A stretch of 64,000 nucleotides of DNA from DASVRA01 sp036388855 (GCA_036388855.1 DASVRA010000004.1:1-64000); one strand, 5' to 3'. Counted from the first letter of the stretch, positions 27,860-36,046 are shown. The notes: a model not told the origin generated them from the letters alone. Numbers and translations are program-made.

Positions 27860-28105
27860 TCAAAAAACCCGCTCATCCCGACGAGGGCCGGTAAGGCGCC
27901 GTCGCGTGTCATCAGGGCTCGGCATTCGCTGGGGAAACGGGAGAAGTCCAGATGCCCAATGGACCGCCGGCCCCTTTCCCTTCCGCGCGAAGCACTTAGA
28001 TGAAGGCCCGCGCCGATCCGCCGCCGCCCCCAGGGGTTTGGCTCCGGCTTCGGATGTGGCAAAGGCGTCCCCCTCGCGGGGGCGCGAACTTCCCGGAAGG
28101 CAGTC
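27860..28105. promoter_or_regulatory. Shared divergent promoter region of the ligase and lyase genes
   Basis: This 246-base gap separates two divergent genes and should hold both promoters. I see no clear -35/-10 pair or regulator site. A GC palindrome (CCCCCTCGCGGGGG, about 28070-28083) sits near the lyase start. On the lyase side GGAAGG (28095-28100) with a 5-base spacer supports the TTG start at 28106. Confidence 0.35.
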
Positions 28106-29638
28106 TTGGACGACGTCATCGAGTTCGGCGGGCGCGACCTCACGATAGAAGAGGTCTGCGCCGTAGCCTCCGGCCGCGCCCGCGCCGCCCTCTCCGCCGA
28201 CCCGGCGGTGATGCAGGGCATTGCCCGCTCTGCTCAATACGTCGACGACATGCTCCGCCGCGAGGGCATCATCTACGGCGTCACCACCGGCTACGGCGAC
28301 TCCTGCACCACCGAGGTCGCCAACGGCCTGGTCAACGCGCTCCCCTTGAACCTCACCCGCTTCCACGGCTGCGGCATGGGCCGCATCCACGACCCCGAAG
28401 AGACCCGCGCGATCATGGCCGTGCGCCTGATCACCCTGCTGCGCGGCTGGTCGGGCGTCAGCGTCGAGCTCGTCACCCTGCTGGCCGAGATGCTCCGCCA
28501 GGACATCCTCCCCCTGATTCCCGCCGAGGGCTCGGTCGGCGCCTCGGGCGACCTCACCCCGCTCAGCTACATCGCCGGCGCCCTGGCCGGAGAGCGCGAC
28601 GTGCTCTGGCGCGGCCGCGTCGTCTCCGCCGCCGAAGCGTTCGCCGAAGCGGGCCTGCAGCCGATCCGCCTGAAACCCAAGGAAGGCCTGGCGGTGATGA
28701 ACGGCACCGCGGTGATGACCGGCCTGGCCGCCATCGCCTTCCGCCGAGCGGTCCAGCTGAACCGCCTGACCACCCGCCTCACCTCGCTGGCCGCCATCGC
28801 GCTCAAGGGCAATCCGCGCCATTTCGACCAGCGCCTGTTCGACGCCAAGCCCTTCCCCGGCCAGGCCGCCATCGCCGCCGCCATCCGCGCCGACCTCTCC
28901 GCCTTCGACGCCGATCACGCCCCCACGCGCCTGCAGGACCGCTACTCGATCCGCTGCGCCCCCCACGTGATCGGTGTGCTGGAGGACATGCTCCCCACCC
29001 TGCGCATGATGATCGAGACCGAGATCAACAGCGCCAACGACAATCCCCTGTTCGACCCCGACACCGGCGAGGTCCTGCACGGCGGCCACTTCTACGGCGG
29101 CCACGTCTGCTTTGCGATGGATGGGCTGAAGACCCTGGTCGCCAACCTCGCCGACCTGATGGACCGCCAGCTCGCCCTGCTGGTGGACGTCCGCTACAAC
29201 AACGGCCTGCCCGCCAACCTCTCGGGCGCCACCGGCCCCACCGCCGCCATCAACCACGGCCTCAAGGCGGTGCAGATCGCGGTGAGCGCCTGGACCGCCG
29301 AGGCGCTGAAGCTGACTATGCCGGCTTCGGTCTTCTCCCGCTCCACCGAGTGCCACAACCAGGACAAGGTCTCGATGGGCTCCATCGCGGCGAGGGACGC
29401 CCTGCGCGTGGTCGAACTCACCGAACAATGCGCCGCCGCCCACACCATCGCCTGCGTCCAGGCCATCCGCCTGCGCCTGCGCGACGGCGGGATCACCGAG
29501 GCGGCCCTGACGCCGGAACTGAAGGCGTTCCTGGAGGGGATGGGCGAGCGCGTGCCGTTCATCGACCAGGACCGGCCGCTCGATCGGACGCTTGTGGCGT
29601 TGCGGGCGGAGATTGCGAGCGGAGCAGGAGTGCCATAA
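28106..29638 (+). CDS. Aromatic amino acid ammonia-lyase (HAL/TAL/PAL family)
   Basis: A 510-residue MIO-dependent lyase. The Ala146-Ser147-Gly148 triad in VGASGDLTPLSYIAG forms the MIO electrophile; Tyr57 and the GVTTGYG stretch (58-64) form the active-site lid; further hallmarks are NGLPANLSG and the EINSANDNPLFDP region. At the substrate-selectivity pair (Ser-His in histidine lyases, His-Leu in many tyrosine lyases) this protein appears to have Phe86-His87, so the amino acid used is not obvious. With the neighbouring aryl-CoA ligase, tyrosine to p-coumarate is the favoured guess; histidine is possible, but no other hut gene is nearby. It has a TTG start with GGAAGG upstream. Confidence 0.85.
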   Translation: MDDVIEFGGRDLTIEEVCAVASGRARAALSADPAVMQGIARSAQYVDDMLRREGIIYGVTTGYGDSCTTEVANGLVNALPLNLTRFHGCGMGRIHDPEETRAIMAVRLITLLRGWSGVSVELVTLLAEMLRQDILPLIPAEGSVGASGDLTPLSYIAGALAGERDVLWRGRVVSAAEAFAEAGLQPIRLKPKEGLAVMNGTAVMTGLAAIAFRRAVQLNRLTTRLTSLAAIALKGNPRHFDQRLFDAKPFPGQAAIAAAIRADLSAFDADHAPTRLQDRYSIRCAPHVIGVLEDMLPTLRMMIETEINSANDNPLFDPDTGEVLHGGHFYGGHVCFAMDGLKTLVANLADLMDRQLALLVDVRYNNGLPANLSGATGPTAAINHGLKAVQIAVSAWTAEALKLTMPASVFSRSTECHNQDKVSMGSIAARDALRVVELTEQCAAAHTIACVQAIRLRLRDGGITEAALTPELKAFLEGMGERVPFIDQDRPLDRTLVALRAEIASGAGVP

Positions 29639-29655
29639 GCTCGCTGTCGTACGTC

Positions 29656-29669
29656 GGAGGCTTGAAGTG
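29656..29669 (+). promoter_or_regulatory. Ribosome binding site deciding the GTG start of the DUF4062 gene
   Basis: GGAGG (29656-29660), a 6-base spacer and GTG (29667). The frame is open much further upstream into the lyase gene, so this site is what sets the start. It lies only 17 bases after the lyase stop. Confidence 0.7.
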
Positions 29670-30821
29670 CCCAGACCAAAAACCTTTCGTGTGTTTATAT
29701 CAGCGCCCAGGGACGTGAGAAGCTCTGTTGAAGTAGCCAAACAGACAATAGACGAGATCAATTTGATCTCCATTCCCTCAGGGCTTCGTTTTGAAATATT
29801 TGATTGGAAAGATGACGCCACTCCTGGCTTTGATGAGGAGCCGCAAGCGCGTATAAACAAGCAAGCGGCTGGCTATGACATATTCTTGTGCATTTTAGGG
29901 GCAACCATCGGCTCGCCTACCAAGAAATATGCATCTGGGACAATCGAAGAGGTCGAAGGGGCCCTTGCCGTTCGCGAACAGATGGTCTTTGGCAGCAACT
30001 CAATAATGATCTTTTTCAAAGACGTCAGGCTTGATCCAAAGATTGACGACCTTGCCTCCGCTCAGAAGGTTCAGGAATTTAGAAAAACCTTAGGGCCGAA
30101 AGGTGTCCTCTACAAGGATTTTGCCGATGATGTAGAGCTTAAAGATGCTATTAGGAAAACTTTTGGGGTGGTGATCGCCTCTTACTTACGCTCAGCCCTG
30201 ACGGTCGAAGAGCCCCTAAGCACTGAAGTCGGCCGGCCGCCCGCGGAAGAACCGGAAGAGGAGGAATTAGGATTATTTGATTATGAAGCTGTAGCAATTG
30301 AGAACTTGACAAAAACACTTGAACTGGCTCGTGGATTAAACGACACTCTACAGGAACTAGGAGCTAAAGTTGAGGCAAGAGGCGCGGAGATTCAGACGGC
30401 AAATATCGTTCAAGATCGAGCGTTATCTAAAAGATTAATCAACGACTCTGCCGCAGATATGGATGCAACATCTGCTACGATCACATCATTGGTCCAGGAC
30501 ATGGAAGGCGCCTTTGGTGACGCCATTGCTGCTGCCGAAAGTTATTTAGATTTGCAGGCAGCCGACATTGACGCCTCACAGGCTGAAGAAAGTAGAGCAG
30601 AGTTAGCAGAATCTATCCAGGCGATCGGCCCAACAATCGCAGAGGCGGAAACATCAGTAAGGGAGTTCGGGGACGTTATTAGCAGAATGCCCCGAATGAC
30701 TAAGGAATTAAATATAGCTAAAAAGAATTTGCTAACTACGACAGAAGAAGTTCTTCGGGCATTCGCAGCTATGCGGCAGATGTCGCAAGAGGCGTTCAGC
30801 GCTATGCGGACGACAGACTGA
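29667..30821 (+). CDS. DUF4062 (TIR-like) domain protein with C-terminal helical region
   Basis: A 384-residue protein of two parts. Residues 1-180 or so look like DUF4062: TFRVFISAPRDVRSSVEVAKQ at the start, then FEIFDWKDDATPGF, AGYDIFLCILGATIGSPT and YASGTIEEVEGA, resembling the TIR/SIR-fold domains at the N-terminus of STAND NTPase immune proteins. After a Glu/Pro linker (about 190-205), residues 210-384 are predicted almost entirely alpha-helical and coiled-coil-like; no NTPase motif or membrane helix is seen. Base composition is far below the neighbours (28 of 60 G+C in 29881-29940 against 46 of 60 in 29461-29520, counted by hand) and rare codons (ATA, TTA, AGA) are frequent, so recent transfer is likely. 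GTG 29667 has GGAGG 6 bases upstream. Confidence 0.75.
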   Translation: MPRPKTFRVFISAPRDVRSSVEVAKQTIDEINLISIPSGLRFEIFDWKDDATPGFDEEPQARINKQAAGYDIFLCILGATIGSPTKKYASGTIEEVEGALAVREQMVFGSNSIMIFFKDVRLDPKIDDLASAQKVQEFRKTLGPKGVLYKDFADDVELKDAIRKTFGVVIASYLRSALTVEEPLSTEVGRPPAEEPEEEELGLFDYEAVAIENLTKTLELARGLNDTLQELGAKVEARGAEIQTANIVQDRALSKRLINDSAADMDATSATITSLVQDMEGAFGDAIAAAESYLDLQAADIDASQAEESRAELAESIQAIGPTIAEAETSVREFGDVISRMPRMTKELNIAKKNLLTTTEEVLRAFAAMRQMSQEAFSAMRTTD

Positions 30822-30921
30822 GAGCGATCATTCTCCACCTCACCGGAAATCGCCGCTCCAAGTGGATCGTCCACTAGCCTGCGATCTGCTCCCACGTTCA
30901 CAGCAGACTGGGGTTCACGCC

Positions 30922-31017
30922 TTAATCTGGCTCGTCAGGCTCGAACTTCAGCACGCTATAGAGCCGCCCTGGCCAGGAGCTCTCAAGGTTCGTGCTGACC
31001 AGCCGCGGATGGTGGGG
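30922..31017 (-). pseudogene. Possible remnant of a minus-strand gene 3-prime end
   Basis: On the minus strand a short frame reads ...HHPRLVSTNLESSWPGRL and ends SVLKFEPDEPD before TAA at 30924-30922. The composition looks like real protein rather than GC-shadow translation, but a stop lies just upstream in frame and no start codon or ribosome site is present. It may be the decayed end of a gene cut when the low-GC neighbour was inserted. The family was not recognised. Confidence 0.3.
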
Positions 31018-31073
31018 GTGAAGTGGTCTTCAACTCCGGTATTGCGGCGACAGCGACTTTAACCCCTTGCCTC

Positions 31074-31511
31074 TTACTCCCCCACCACGATCACGTCCCA
31101 GTGCTCCTCCAGCAGGCCGAATCGCCGCGCCTCCTCGGCCTCCAGCTTCGCCTTGTCCGGGTAGAGCCGGTCCTTCGCCGCCTCGAAGCGTTTGTCGAAC
31201 TCGCCGCCCACGACCACGGCCGAGGCCGCGTCCGGGTAGGTGATCGTCACCCTCAGGTCCCAGCGCTGGCCGCCCGCCATGTGGGTGAACGGCTCGTCGG
31301 TCCTGATCGCGGTGATCAGGCCGGCCTTGCGCATCTCGCGCAGCAGCGGCTCGTGGTTGGCCTTGTAGAGCCGCTTGAACTCCCCGGCGGCGCCCCATTT
31401 GATCCGATAGTAATGCTCGACCTTGACCGGCTCCTTCGCCGGCCCCTGAGCCATCGCCGCACCCGGCGCGGCCATCGCCAAGGCCAGGCAGACCCCCGCC
31501 AATCCCCGCAT
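31074..31511 (-). CDS. Exported hypothetical protein
   Basis: A 145-residue protein with a signal peptide (LAGVCLALAMAAPGAAMAQG, cleavage after about residue 22). The mature part (VEHYYRIKWGAAGEFKRLYK ... VTITYPDAASAVV ... LLEEHWDVIVV) has the alternating pattern of a dimeric alpha/beta-barrel fold, but no family was recognised with confidence. ATG 31511 lies after GGGGAGG; the longer frame to 31604 would mask the signal peptide. Confidence 0.72.
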   Translation of the reverse strand: MRGLAGVCLALAMAAPGAAMAQGPAKEPVKVEHYYRIKWGAAGEFKRLYKANHEPLLREMRKAGLITAIRTDEPFTHMAGGQRWDLRVTITYPDAASAVVVGGEFDKRFEAAKDRLYPDKAKLEAEEARRFGLLEEHWDVIVVGE

Positions 31512-31918
31512 CCCATCCTCCCCGAGCAACGCCGCCAACTTAGCCGCGCACCCGGCCTGCCGCAACGGCGTTACGCCAGCTGCGCACGAGGCGCCTACCC
31601 CCACTGGCGCCGCTCTCCAACTCGGCTTATATTCCTATTCAATGACCCCTCAGAGGGCCCTCCGGTCTTTGACACGTCAAATCCCCGCCGCCTCGGCCTC
31701 ACGAGCCGGCATTGGACGATCTGGAAGATTCAGACTGTGTCTCACCGTCCAGGAGCGCAGGAACCACCTCCAAACCGGACTCACCGGACTGTTTTTTTCC
31801 AGTCCGGCTTTGCCGAAAGTGCACGAAGTGCTCTCCTCCCTTCTTCTCACGGCACCGCCCTGAACCGGACTCACCGGACTGGCTTTCCCCGCCAAAGTGC
31901 ACGAAGTGCACTCCGCCC
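31512..31918. other. 407-base divergent intergenic region with repeats
   Basis: No gene is supported here. It holds the promoters of the exported protein (minus) and the DinB-like gene (plus). It contains a small palindrome TTTGAC-AC-GTCAAA (31668-31681), whose left part also reads as a -35-like TTGACA, a hairpin CCGGACT/AGTCCGG with a T-rich loop (about 31784-31806), and the repeats described separately. Confidence 0.6.
31772..31917. repeat. Two-copy composite direct repeat upstream of the DinB-like gene
   Basis: Element A, ACCGGACTCACCGGACT (itself a 9-base tandem), occurs at 31774-31790 and 31864-31880. Element B, AAAGTGCACGAAGTGC, occurs at 31816-31831 and 31894-31909. The order A-B is kept in both copies, with 43 and 31 bases between the starts of A and B. 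B contains the palindrome GTGCAC, doubled in the second copy. The last copy ends directly at the start codon of the next gene (31919). Confidence 0.75.
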
Positions 31919-32461
31919 ATGATCCCCGATCCCGCCCTCGACGCGCTCCGCTGGCAGTTCGGCCTCGCCTGGTCCCTGGCCGAGCACTGGCTGCCGGCCC
32001 TGACCGACGAGATGTGCCTGTGGGAGCCCGCCCCCGGCGCCTGGACCGTCCGCCTCCAGGGCGGCGAGTGGGTCCCCGACTGGGCCGACCCCGAGCCGGA
32101 CCCCGCGCCGACCGCCTCCATCGCCTGGACCGCCTGGCACATCGCCTGGTGGTGGTCCGAGGCCCTGGCCCACGCCACCGGCCGCCCTCCGCCCGACCGC
32201 AAAGGCGTCCGCTACCCCGGCTCCGGCGACGGCGTGCGCGCCCAGCTCCACGCCCTCGCCCGCGACTGGCGCGCCCTGCTCGCGGGCCTGACGCCCGAGG
32301 ATGTCGCCCGCCCCTCCACCTTCCCCTGGCCCGACGAACGCCCCTTCGCCGTCACCCTCGCCTGGGTCAACGCCGAGCTGATGAAGAACATCGCCGAGAT
32401 CGGCGCCACGGCCCGGCTGTATCAAGCGAAGCTCCCCGACTCCGGGCTTCAGCCCACCTGA
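31919..32461 (+). CDS. DinB superfamily protein
   Basis: A 180-residue protein with a DinB/YfiT-like four-helix bundle pattern: RWQFGLAWSLAEHWLPAL, then WTAWHIAWWWSEALAHATG (the conserved His/Trp helix) and LAWVNAELMKNIAEIG near the end, with possible metal-ligand His residues. Members are metal-dependent and often of unknown function; some act as thiol transferases. The frame is open from 31712, but ATG 31919 gives the natural start. Confidence 0.75.
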   Translation: MIPDPALDALRWQFGLAWSLAEHWLPALTDEMCLWEPAPGAWTVRLQGGEWVPDWADPEPDPAPTASIAWTAWHIAWWWSEALAHATGRPPPDRKGVRYPGSGDGVRAQLHALARDWRALLAGLTPEDVARPSTFPWPDERPFAVTLAWVNAELMKNIAEIGATARLYQAKLPDSGLQPT

Positions 32462-32578
32462 AGGCGGCCGCCTCGCCCGCTCCGCGCCTTCGTTGACACC
32501 CCCCCTCCGGGGCCTAAAACACCGTCGCCGGCCGCGCTTCCGCCTCTCCGCCGGCCGCCGCAAGGAACGCCTGAGCCC

Positions 32579-33028
32579 ATGGGACAAGTCCGAGCCGACG
32601 CGCAGGGGGCGGAGGCGCAGAAGCGCGCCGGTCCGCGGGGCTCTGAGGCGAGGCCGCTGTCGCCGCACCTGTCGGTCTGGCGCCCGCACATCACCATGGT
32701 CGCCTCGATCTCGACCCGCTTCACCGGGATGGCGCTCTACGGCGGCGCCTTCATCCTGGCCGGATGGGCGGTGTGCCTGGCCATGGGGCCGGAATGCTAC
32801 GCCGCCTGCATGAGGGTGCTGGGCTCGATCCCCGGCAAGGTGGTGCTGTTCGGCCTGACCGTGTCGCTGTTCTTCCACCTCGCAGCGGGCCTGCGGCACA
32901 TCGGCTGGGACCTCGGCTACGCGATGACGCCCAAGACCTCCGACATGACCGCCGCCGCCGCCATCAGCTTCGGCCTGTTCGCCGCGATCGCCGTCTGGGC
33001 GGTGGCCTGGTTCGCAGGAGCGCTCTGA
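32579..33028 (+). CDS. sdhC: Succinate dehydrogenase cytochrome b556 subunit
   Basis: A 149-residue membrane anchor of complex II. The signature RPLSPHLSVWRPHITMVASISTR at about residues 24-46 and the HLAAGLRHIGWD segment carrying the heme-ligand His are visible, with three membrane helices. The N-terminal 23-residue hydrophilic extension is not typical. It heads the sdh operon and overlaps sdhD by 1 base (TGATG). Confidence 0.94.
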   Translation: MGQVRADAQGAEAQKRAGPRGSEARPLSPHLSVWRPHITMVASISTRFTGMALYGGAFILAGWAVCLAMGPECYAACMRVLGSIPGKVVLFGLTVSLFFHLAAGLRHIGWDLGYAMTPKTSDMTAAAAISFGLFAAIAVWAVAWFAGAL

Positions 33029-33420
33029 TGGTCACCTACCGCACCGGCCTGGCCCGCGCCCGGGGCCTGGGCTCGGCCAAGAGCGGCACCGGCGCCTTCA
33101 TCAAGGAGCGCCTCACCGGCTTCGCGCTCGTGCCGCTGACCCTGTGGGGCGTCTGGGGCGCGCTGGAGATCGCGCGCGGCGACTACGCCACCGCCGTCCG
33201 CTGGCTCGGCCACCCGCTCAACGCGGTGATTGTCGTCCTGCTCATCGCCGTCAGCTTCTGGCACATGTCGCTCGGCCTGCGCGTGATCGTCGAGGACTAC
33301 ATCCACCGTCCGATCACCAAGATGGCGCTGCTGACGCTCAACATCTTCGCCTGCGCGCTGGGCGCCGCCCTCGCCATCTTCTCGGTCGCCAAGGTCGCCA
33401 TCACCGGAGGCGGCTTCTGA
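33028..33420 (+). CDS. sdhD: Succinate dehydrogenase hydrophobic membrane anchor subunit
   Basis: A 130-residue anchor with three helices. GLGSAKSGTGAFIKERLTG is the alphaproteobacterial SdhD start, and FWHMSLGLRVIVEDYIH carries the conserved His and quinone-site residues. With SdhC it binds heme b and ubiquinone. ATG 33028 has GGAG upstream inside sdhC and overlaps the sdhC stop; its own stop overlaps the sdhA start by 1 base. Confidence 0.94.
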   Translation: MVTYRTGLARARGLGSAKSGTGAFIKERLTGFALVPLTLWGVWGALEIARGDYATAVRWLGHPLNAVIVVLLIAVSFWHMSLGLRVIVEDYIHRPITKMALLTLNIFACALGAALAIFSVAKVAITGGGF

Positions 33421-35207
33421 TGGCGGCCTACGAGTTCATCGACCACACCTTCGACGTGGTGGTCGTCGGCGCCGGCGGCTCGGGCCTGCGCGCGGCGCTA
33501 GGCTGCGCCCAGGCGGGCCTCAGGACGGCCTGCGTCACCAAAGTCTTCCCCACCCGCTCGCACACCGTCGCCGCCCAGGGCGGCATCTCCGCCAGCCTCG
33601 GCAACATGGGACCGGACGACTGGCGCTGGCACATGTACGACACCGTCAAGGGGTCGGACTGGCTCGGCGACCAGGACGCCATCGAATACCTCTGCCGCGA
33701 GGCCCCCGCCGCCGTCTACGAGCTCGAGCACTGGGGCGTGCCCTTCTCGCGCACCCCCGACGGCAAGATCTACCAGCGCGCCTTCGGCGGCATGACCCGC
33801 AACTACGGCGAGGCGCCGATCCAGCGCACCTGCGCCGCGGCCGACCGCACCGGCCACGCCATGCTGCACACGCTCTATGGCCAGTCGGTGAAGCACGACA
33901 CGGAGTTCTTCATCGAATACTTCGCGCTCGACCTGATCATGGAGGGCGGCGCCTGCCGGGGCGTCACCGCCTGGAAGCTCGACGACGGCACGCTGCACCG
34001 GTTCCGGGCCCAGCTGGTGATCCTGGCCACCGGCGGCTACGGCCGCGCCTACCTGAACTGCACCAGCGCCCACACCTGCACCGGCGACGGCAACGCCATG
34101 GCCCTGCGCGCCGGCCTGCCGCTGCAGGACATGGAGTTCGTCCAGTTCCACCCGACCGGCATCTTCGGCGCCGGCTGCCTGATCACCGAGGGCGTGCGCG
34201 GCGAGGGCGGCTACCTGACCAACTCGCAGGGCGAGCGGTTCATGGAGCGCTACGCCCCCTCGGCCAAGGATCTGGCCTCACGCGACGTGGTCAGCCGCGC
34301 CATGACCGTGGAGGTGCGCGAGGGCCGGGGCGTGGGGCCGGAGAAGGACCACATCTACCTGCACCTGGACCACCTCGACCCGAAGATCATCCACGAACGC
34401 CTGCCCGGCATCAGCGAGAGCGCCCGCATCTTCGCCGGCGTGGACGTGACGCGCGAGCCGATCCCGGTGCTCCCGACCGTCCACTACAACATGGGCGGGG
34501 TGCCGACGAACTTCCACGGCGAGGTGGTGACGCGTAACGGCGAGGATCCCGACGCCGTCGTGCCCGGCCTCATGGCCGTGGGTGAGGCCGCCTGCGTCAG
34601 CGTCCACGGCGCCAACCGCCTGGGCTCCAACAGCCTGATCGACCTGGTGGTCTTCGGCCGCGCCGCCGGCCTGCGCGCCGCCGAAGTTGTGAGGGCCGGT
34701 GACCGCCAGCCCGAGCTGAAGCGCGAGCACACCGATGGCGCCTTGGCCCGCTTCGACCGCCTGCGCAACGCCGACGGCGGAACCCCCACCGCCGCGCTCC
34801 GCCTGGAAATGCAGCGCGCCATGCAGGAGGACGCCGCCGTCTTCCGCACCGGCGAGACCCTGCAGAGCGGCGTCCAGCGCCTCTCCGAAGTCCACCGCAA
34901 GCGCGCCGACCTGCATGTCACCGACCGCGGCCTGATCTGGAACACCGACCTGGTCGAGACGCTTGAGCTCGACAACCTGATCGCCAACGCCGTGGTCACC
35001 GTGGTCGGCGCCCTGAACCGCCAGGAAAGCCGCGGCGCCCACGCCCGCGAAGACTACCCCGACCGCGACGACGTGAACTGGATGAAGCACACCCTCGCAT
35101 GGCTCGACGACGCCACCGGCCAGGCGCGCATCGACTACCGCCCGGTGCACGCCTACACCATGAGCAACGACGTGGCGTACATCGCCCCCAAGGCGCGGGT
35201 GTACTGA
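33420..35207 (+). CDS. sdhA: Succinate dehydrogenase flavoprotein subunit
   Basis: A 595-residue catalytic subunit. It shows a Rossmann FAD site VVVVGAGGSGLRAALG, SHTVAAQGGI with the His that covalently binds FAD, FHPTG and GEGGYLTNSQGERFMERYAP around the active site, and HGANRLGSNSLIDL. Oxidises succinate to fumarate. The frame reaches back into sdhD; ATG 33420 is the family start. Confidence 0.97.
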   Translation: MAAYEFIDHTFDVVVVGAGGSGLRAALGCAQAGLRTACVTKVFPTRSHTVAAQGGISASLGNMGPDDWRWHMYDTVKGSDWLGDQDAIEYLCREAPAAVYELEHWGVPFSRTPDGKIYQRAFGGMTRNYGEAPIQRTCAAADRTGHAMLHTLYGQSVKHDTEFFIEYFALDLIMEGGACRGVTAWKLDDGTLHRFRAQLVILATGGYGRAYLNCTSAHTCTGDGNAMALRAGLPLQDMEFVQFHPTGIFGAGCLITEGVRGEGGYLTNSQGERFMERYAPSAKDLASRDVVSRAMTVEVREGRGVGPEKDHIYLHLDHLDPKIIHERLPGISESARIFAGVDVTREPIPVLPTVHYNMGGVPTNFHGEVVTRNGEDPDAVVPGLMAVGEAACVSVHGANRLGSNSLIDLVVFGRAAGLRAAEVVRAGDRQPELKREHTDGALARFDRLRNADGGTPTAALRLEMQRAMQEDAAVFRTGETLQSGVQRLSEVHRKRADLHVTDRGLIWNTDLVETLELDNLIANAVVTVVGALNRQESRGAHAREDYPDRDDVNWMKHTLAWLDDATGQARIDYRPVHAYTMSNDVAYIAPKARVY

Positions 35208-35210
35208 CTG

Positions 35211-35609
35211 ATGCTTACCGGCGGCTGCCTTTGCGGGGCCGTGCGCTACGAGGCCAGCGGCGAGCCTTTCAACTCAGGCGTTTGCCACTGCGTGACCTGC
35301 CGACGGGCCTCAGGCGCTCCGATGGCCGCGTGGTTCAGCGTCCGCGCCGAAGGCTTCCGCCTAGTGTCAGGCGCACTCGCGGAGTTTGCATCAAGCGACC
35401 ACGCCGTGCGCCGCTTCTGCCCAGCTTGCGGAACCCAGCTCCTGTTCGACGACAGCCGCTACCCCGACGAGATCGACATCTCCACCGCCAGCCTCGATGA
35501 CCCGGCCGCCGTTCCGCCGACCTTCCACATCTGGACCCGCTGCCGTGTTCCGTGGGTGAAGCTCGACGACGGCTTGCCGGTGTATCCGGAACGGACGGGC
35601 TCAGGATGA
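35211..35609 (+). CDS. GFA/CENP-V family zinc protein
   Basis: A 132-residue protein with the glutathione-dependent formaldehyde-activating fold: GGCLCGAVRYEA, CHCVTCRRASGAP and FCPACGTQLLF supply the structural and catalytic zinc cysteines. The family is broad, and formaldehyde activity is proven for few members. It sits inside the sdh operon, 3 bases after sdhA, an unexpected position. Confidence 0.9.
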   Translation: MLTGGCLCGAVRYEASGEPFNSGVCHCVTCRRASGAPMAAWFSVRAEGFRLVSGALAEFASSDHAVRRFCPACGTQLLFDDSRYPDEIDISTASLDDPAAVPPTFHIWTRCRVPWVKLDDGLPVYPERTGSG

Positions 35610-36037
35610 GCGCCGCGGCCGGCTACTCGGGCACACCCCTGCCGAAGAAGCTCGGCTTCAAGCCTGGGCAGACGGCCGCCTTCCTCAACCTGCCAAGCGA
35701 CCTCGACTGGCTGACCCAAGCCGAAGCGTTCGCCGCGGTGGCGCGCTCCGCCGCCTCTCCGGCAGGCGAGTTCGACCTGATCCACGCCTTCTACACCGAC
35801 GACGCCCGCCTGACTGCCGATCTCCCCACCCTCCGCGATGCCATCCGCCCCAACGGCGCCGTCTGGATCTCCTGGCCCAAGAAGGCGGCCAAGGTCGCCA
35901 CCGACATCACCGAGGACGTGATCCGAGCCGCCGCACTGGACATAGGGCTGGTCGACGTGAAGGTCTGCGCGGTTTCCGACATCTGGTCGGGGCTGAAGCT
36001 CGTCATCCCTGTCGCGCTCCGCCAAGGGAGGCGCTAA
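35606..36037 (+). CDS. DUF3052 family protein
   Basis: A 143-residue protein with the family start GYSGTPLPKKLGFKPG and the later DGA/WISWPKKAAKVATDITED and DVKVCAVSDIWSGLKLV segments. Function is unknown. ATG 35606 overlaps the GFA gene stop by 4 bases; 9 bases separate it from sdhB. An upstream in-frame start at 35552 is less likely. Confidence 0.85.
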   Translation: MSAAAGYSGTPLPKKLGFKPGQTAAFLNLPSDLDWLTQAEAFAAVARSAASPAGEFDLIHAFYTDDARLTADLPTLRDAIRPNGAVWISWPKKAAKVATDITEDVIRAAALDIGLVDVKVCAVSDIWSGLKLVIPVALRQGRR

Positions 36038-36046
36038 CAAGCCGCC

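Noticed and set aside
26228..28003. 591-codon plus-strand frame antisense to the CoA ligase
   Set aside because: Arg/Pro/His-rich translation with no domains; the ligase on the minus strand is complete.
26141..29638. Photoactive yellow protein locus
   Set aside because: The lyase and ligase fit, but no PYP-like gene with the chromophore Cys is seen in the window.
28106..29638. Histidine-utilisation (hut) operon
   Set aside because: No hutU, hutI or hutG neighbours. The amidohydrolase at 52303 resembles imidazolonepropionase but is exported and 23 kb away.
27860..29860. 666-codon minus-strand frame antisense to the ammonia-lyase
   Set aside because: The lyase reads with all family motifs on the plus strand. 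The antisense frame has no start site or recognised domain.
29640..31511. Complete mobile element or defence island
   Set aside because: Only one foreign-looking gene is present. No integrase, transposase, terminal inverted repeats or tRNA attachment site was found on either side.
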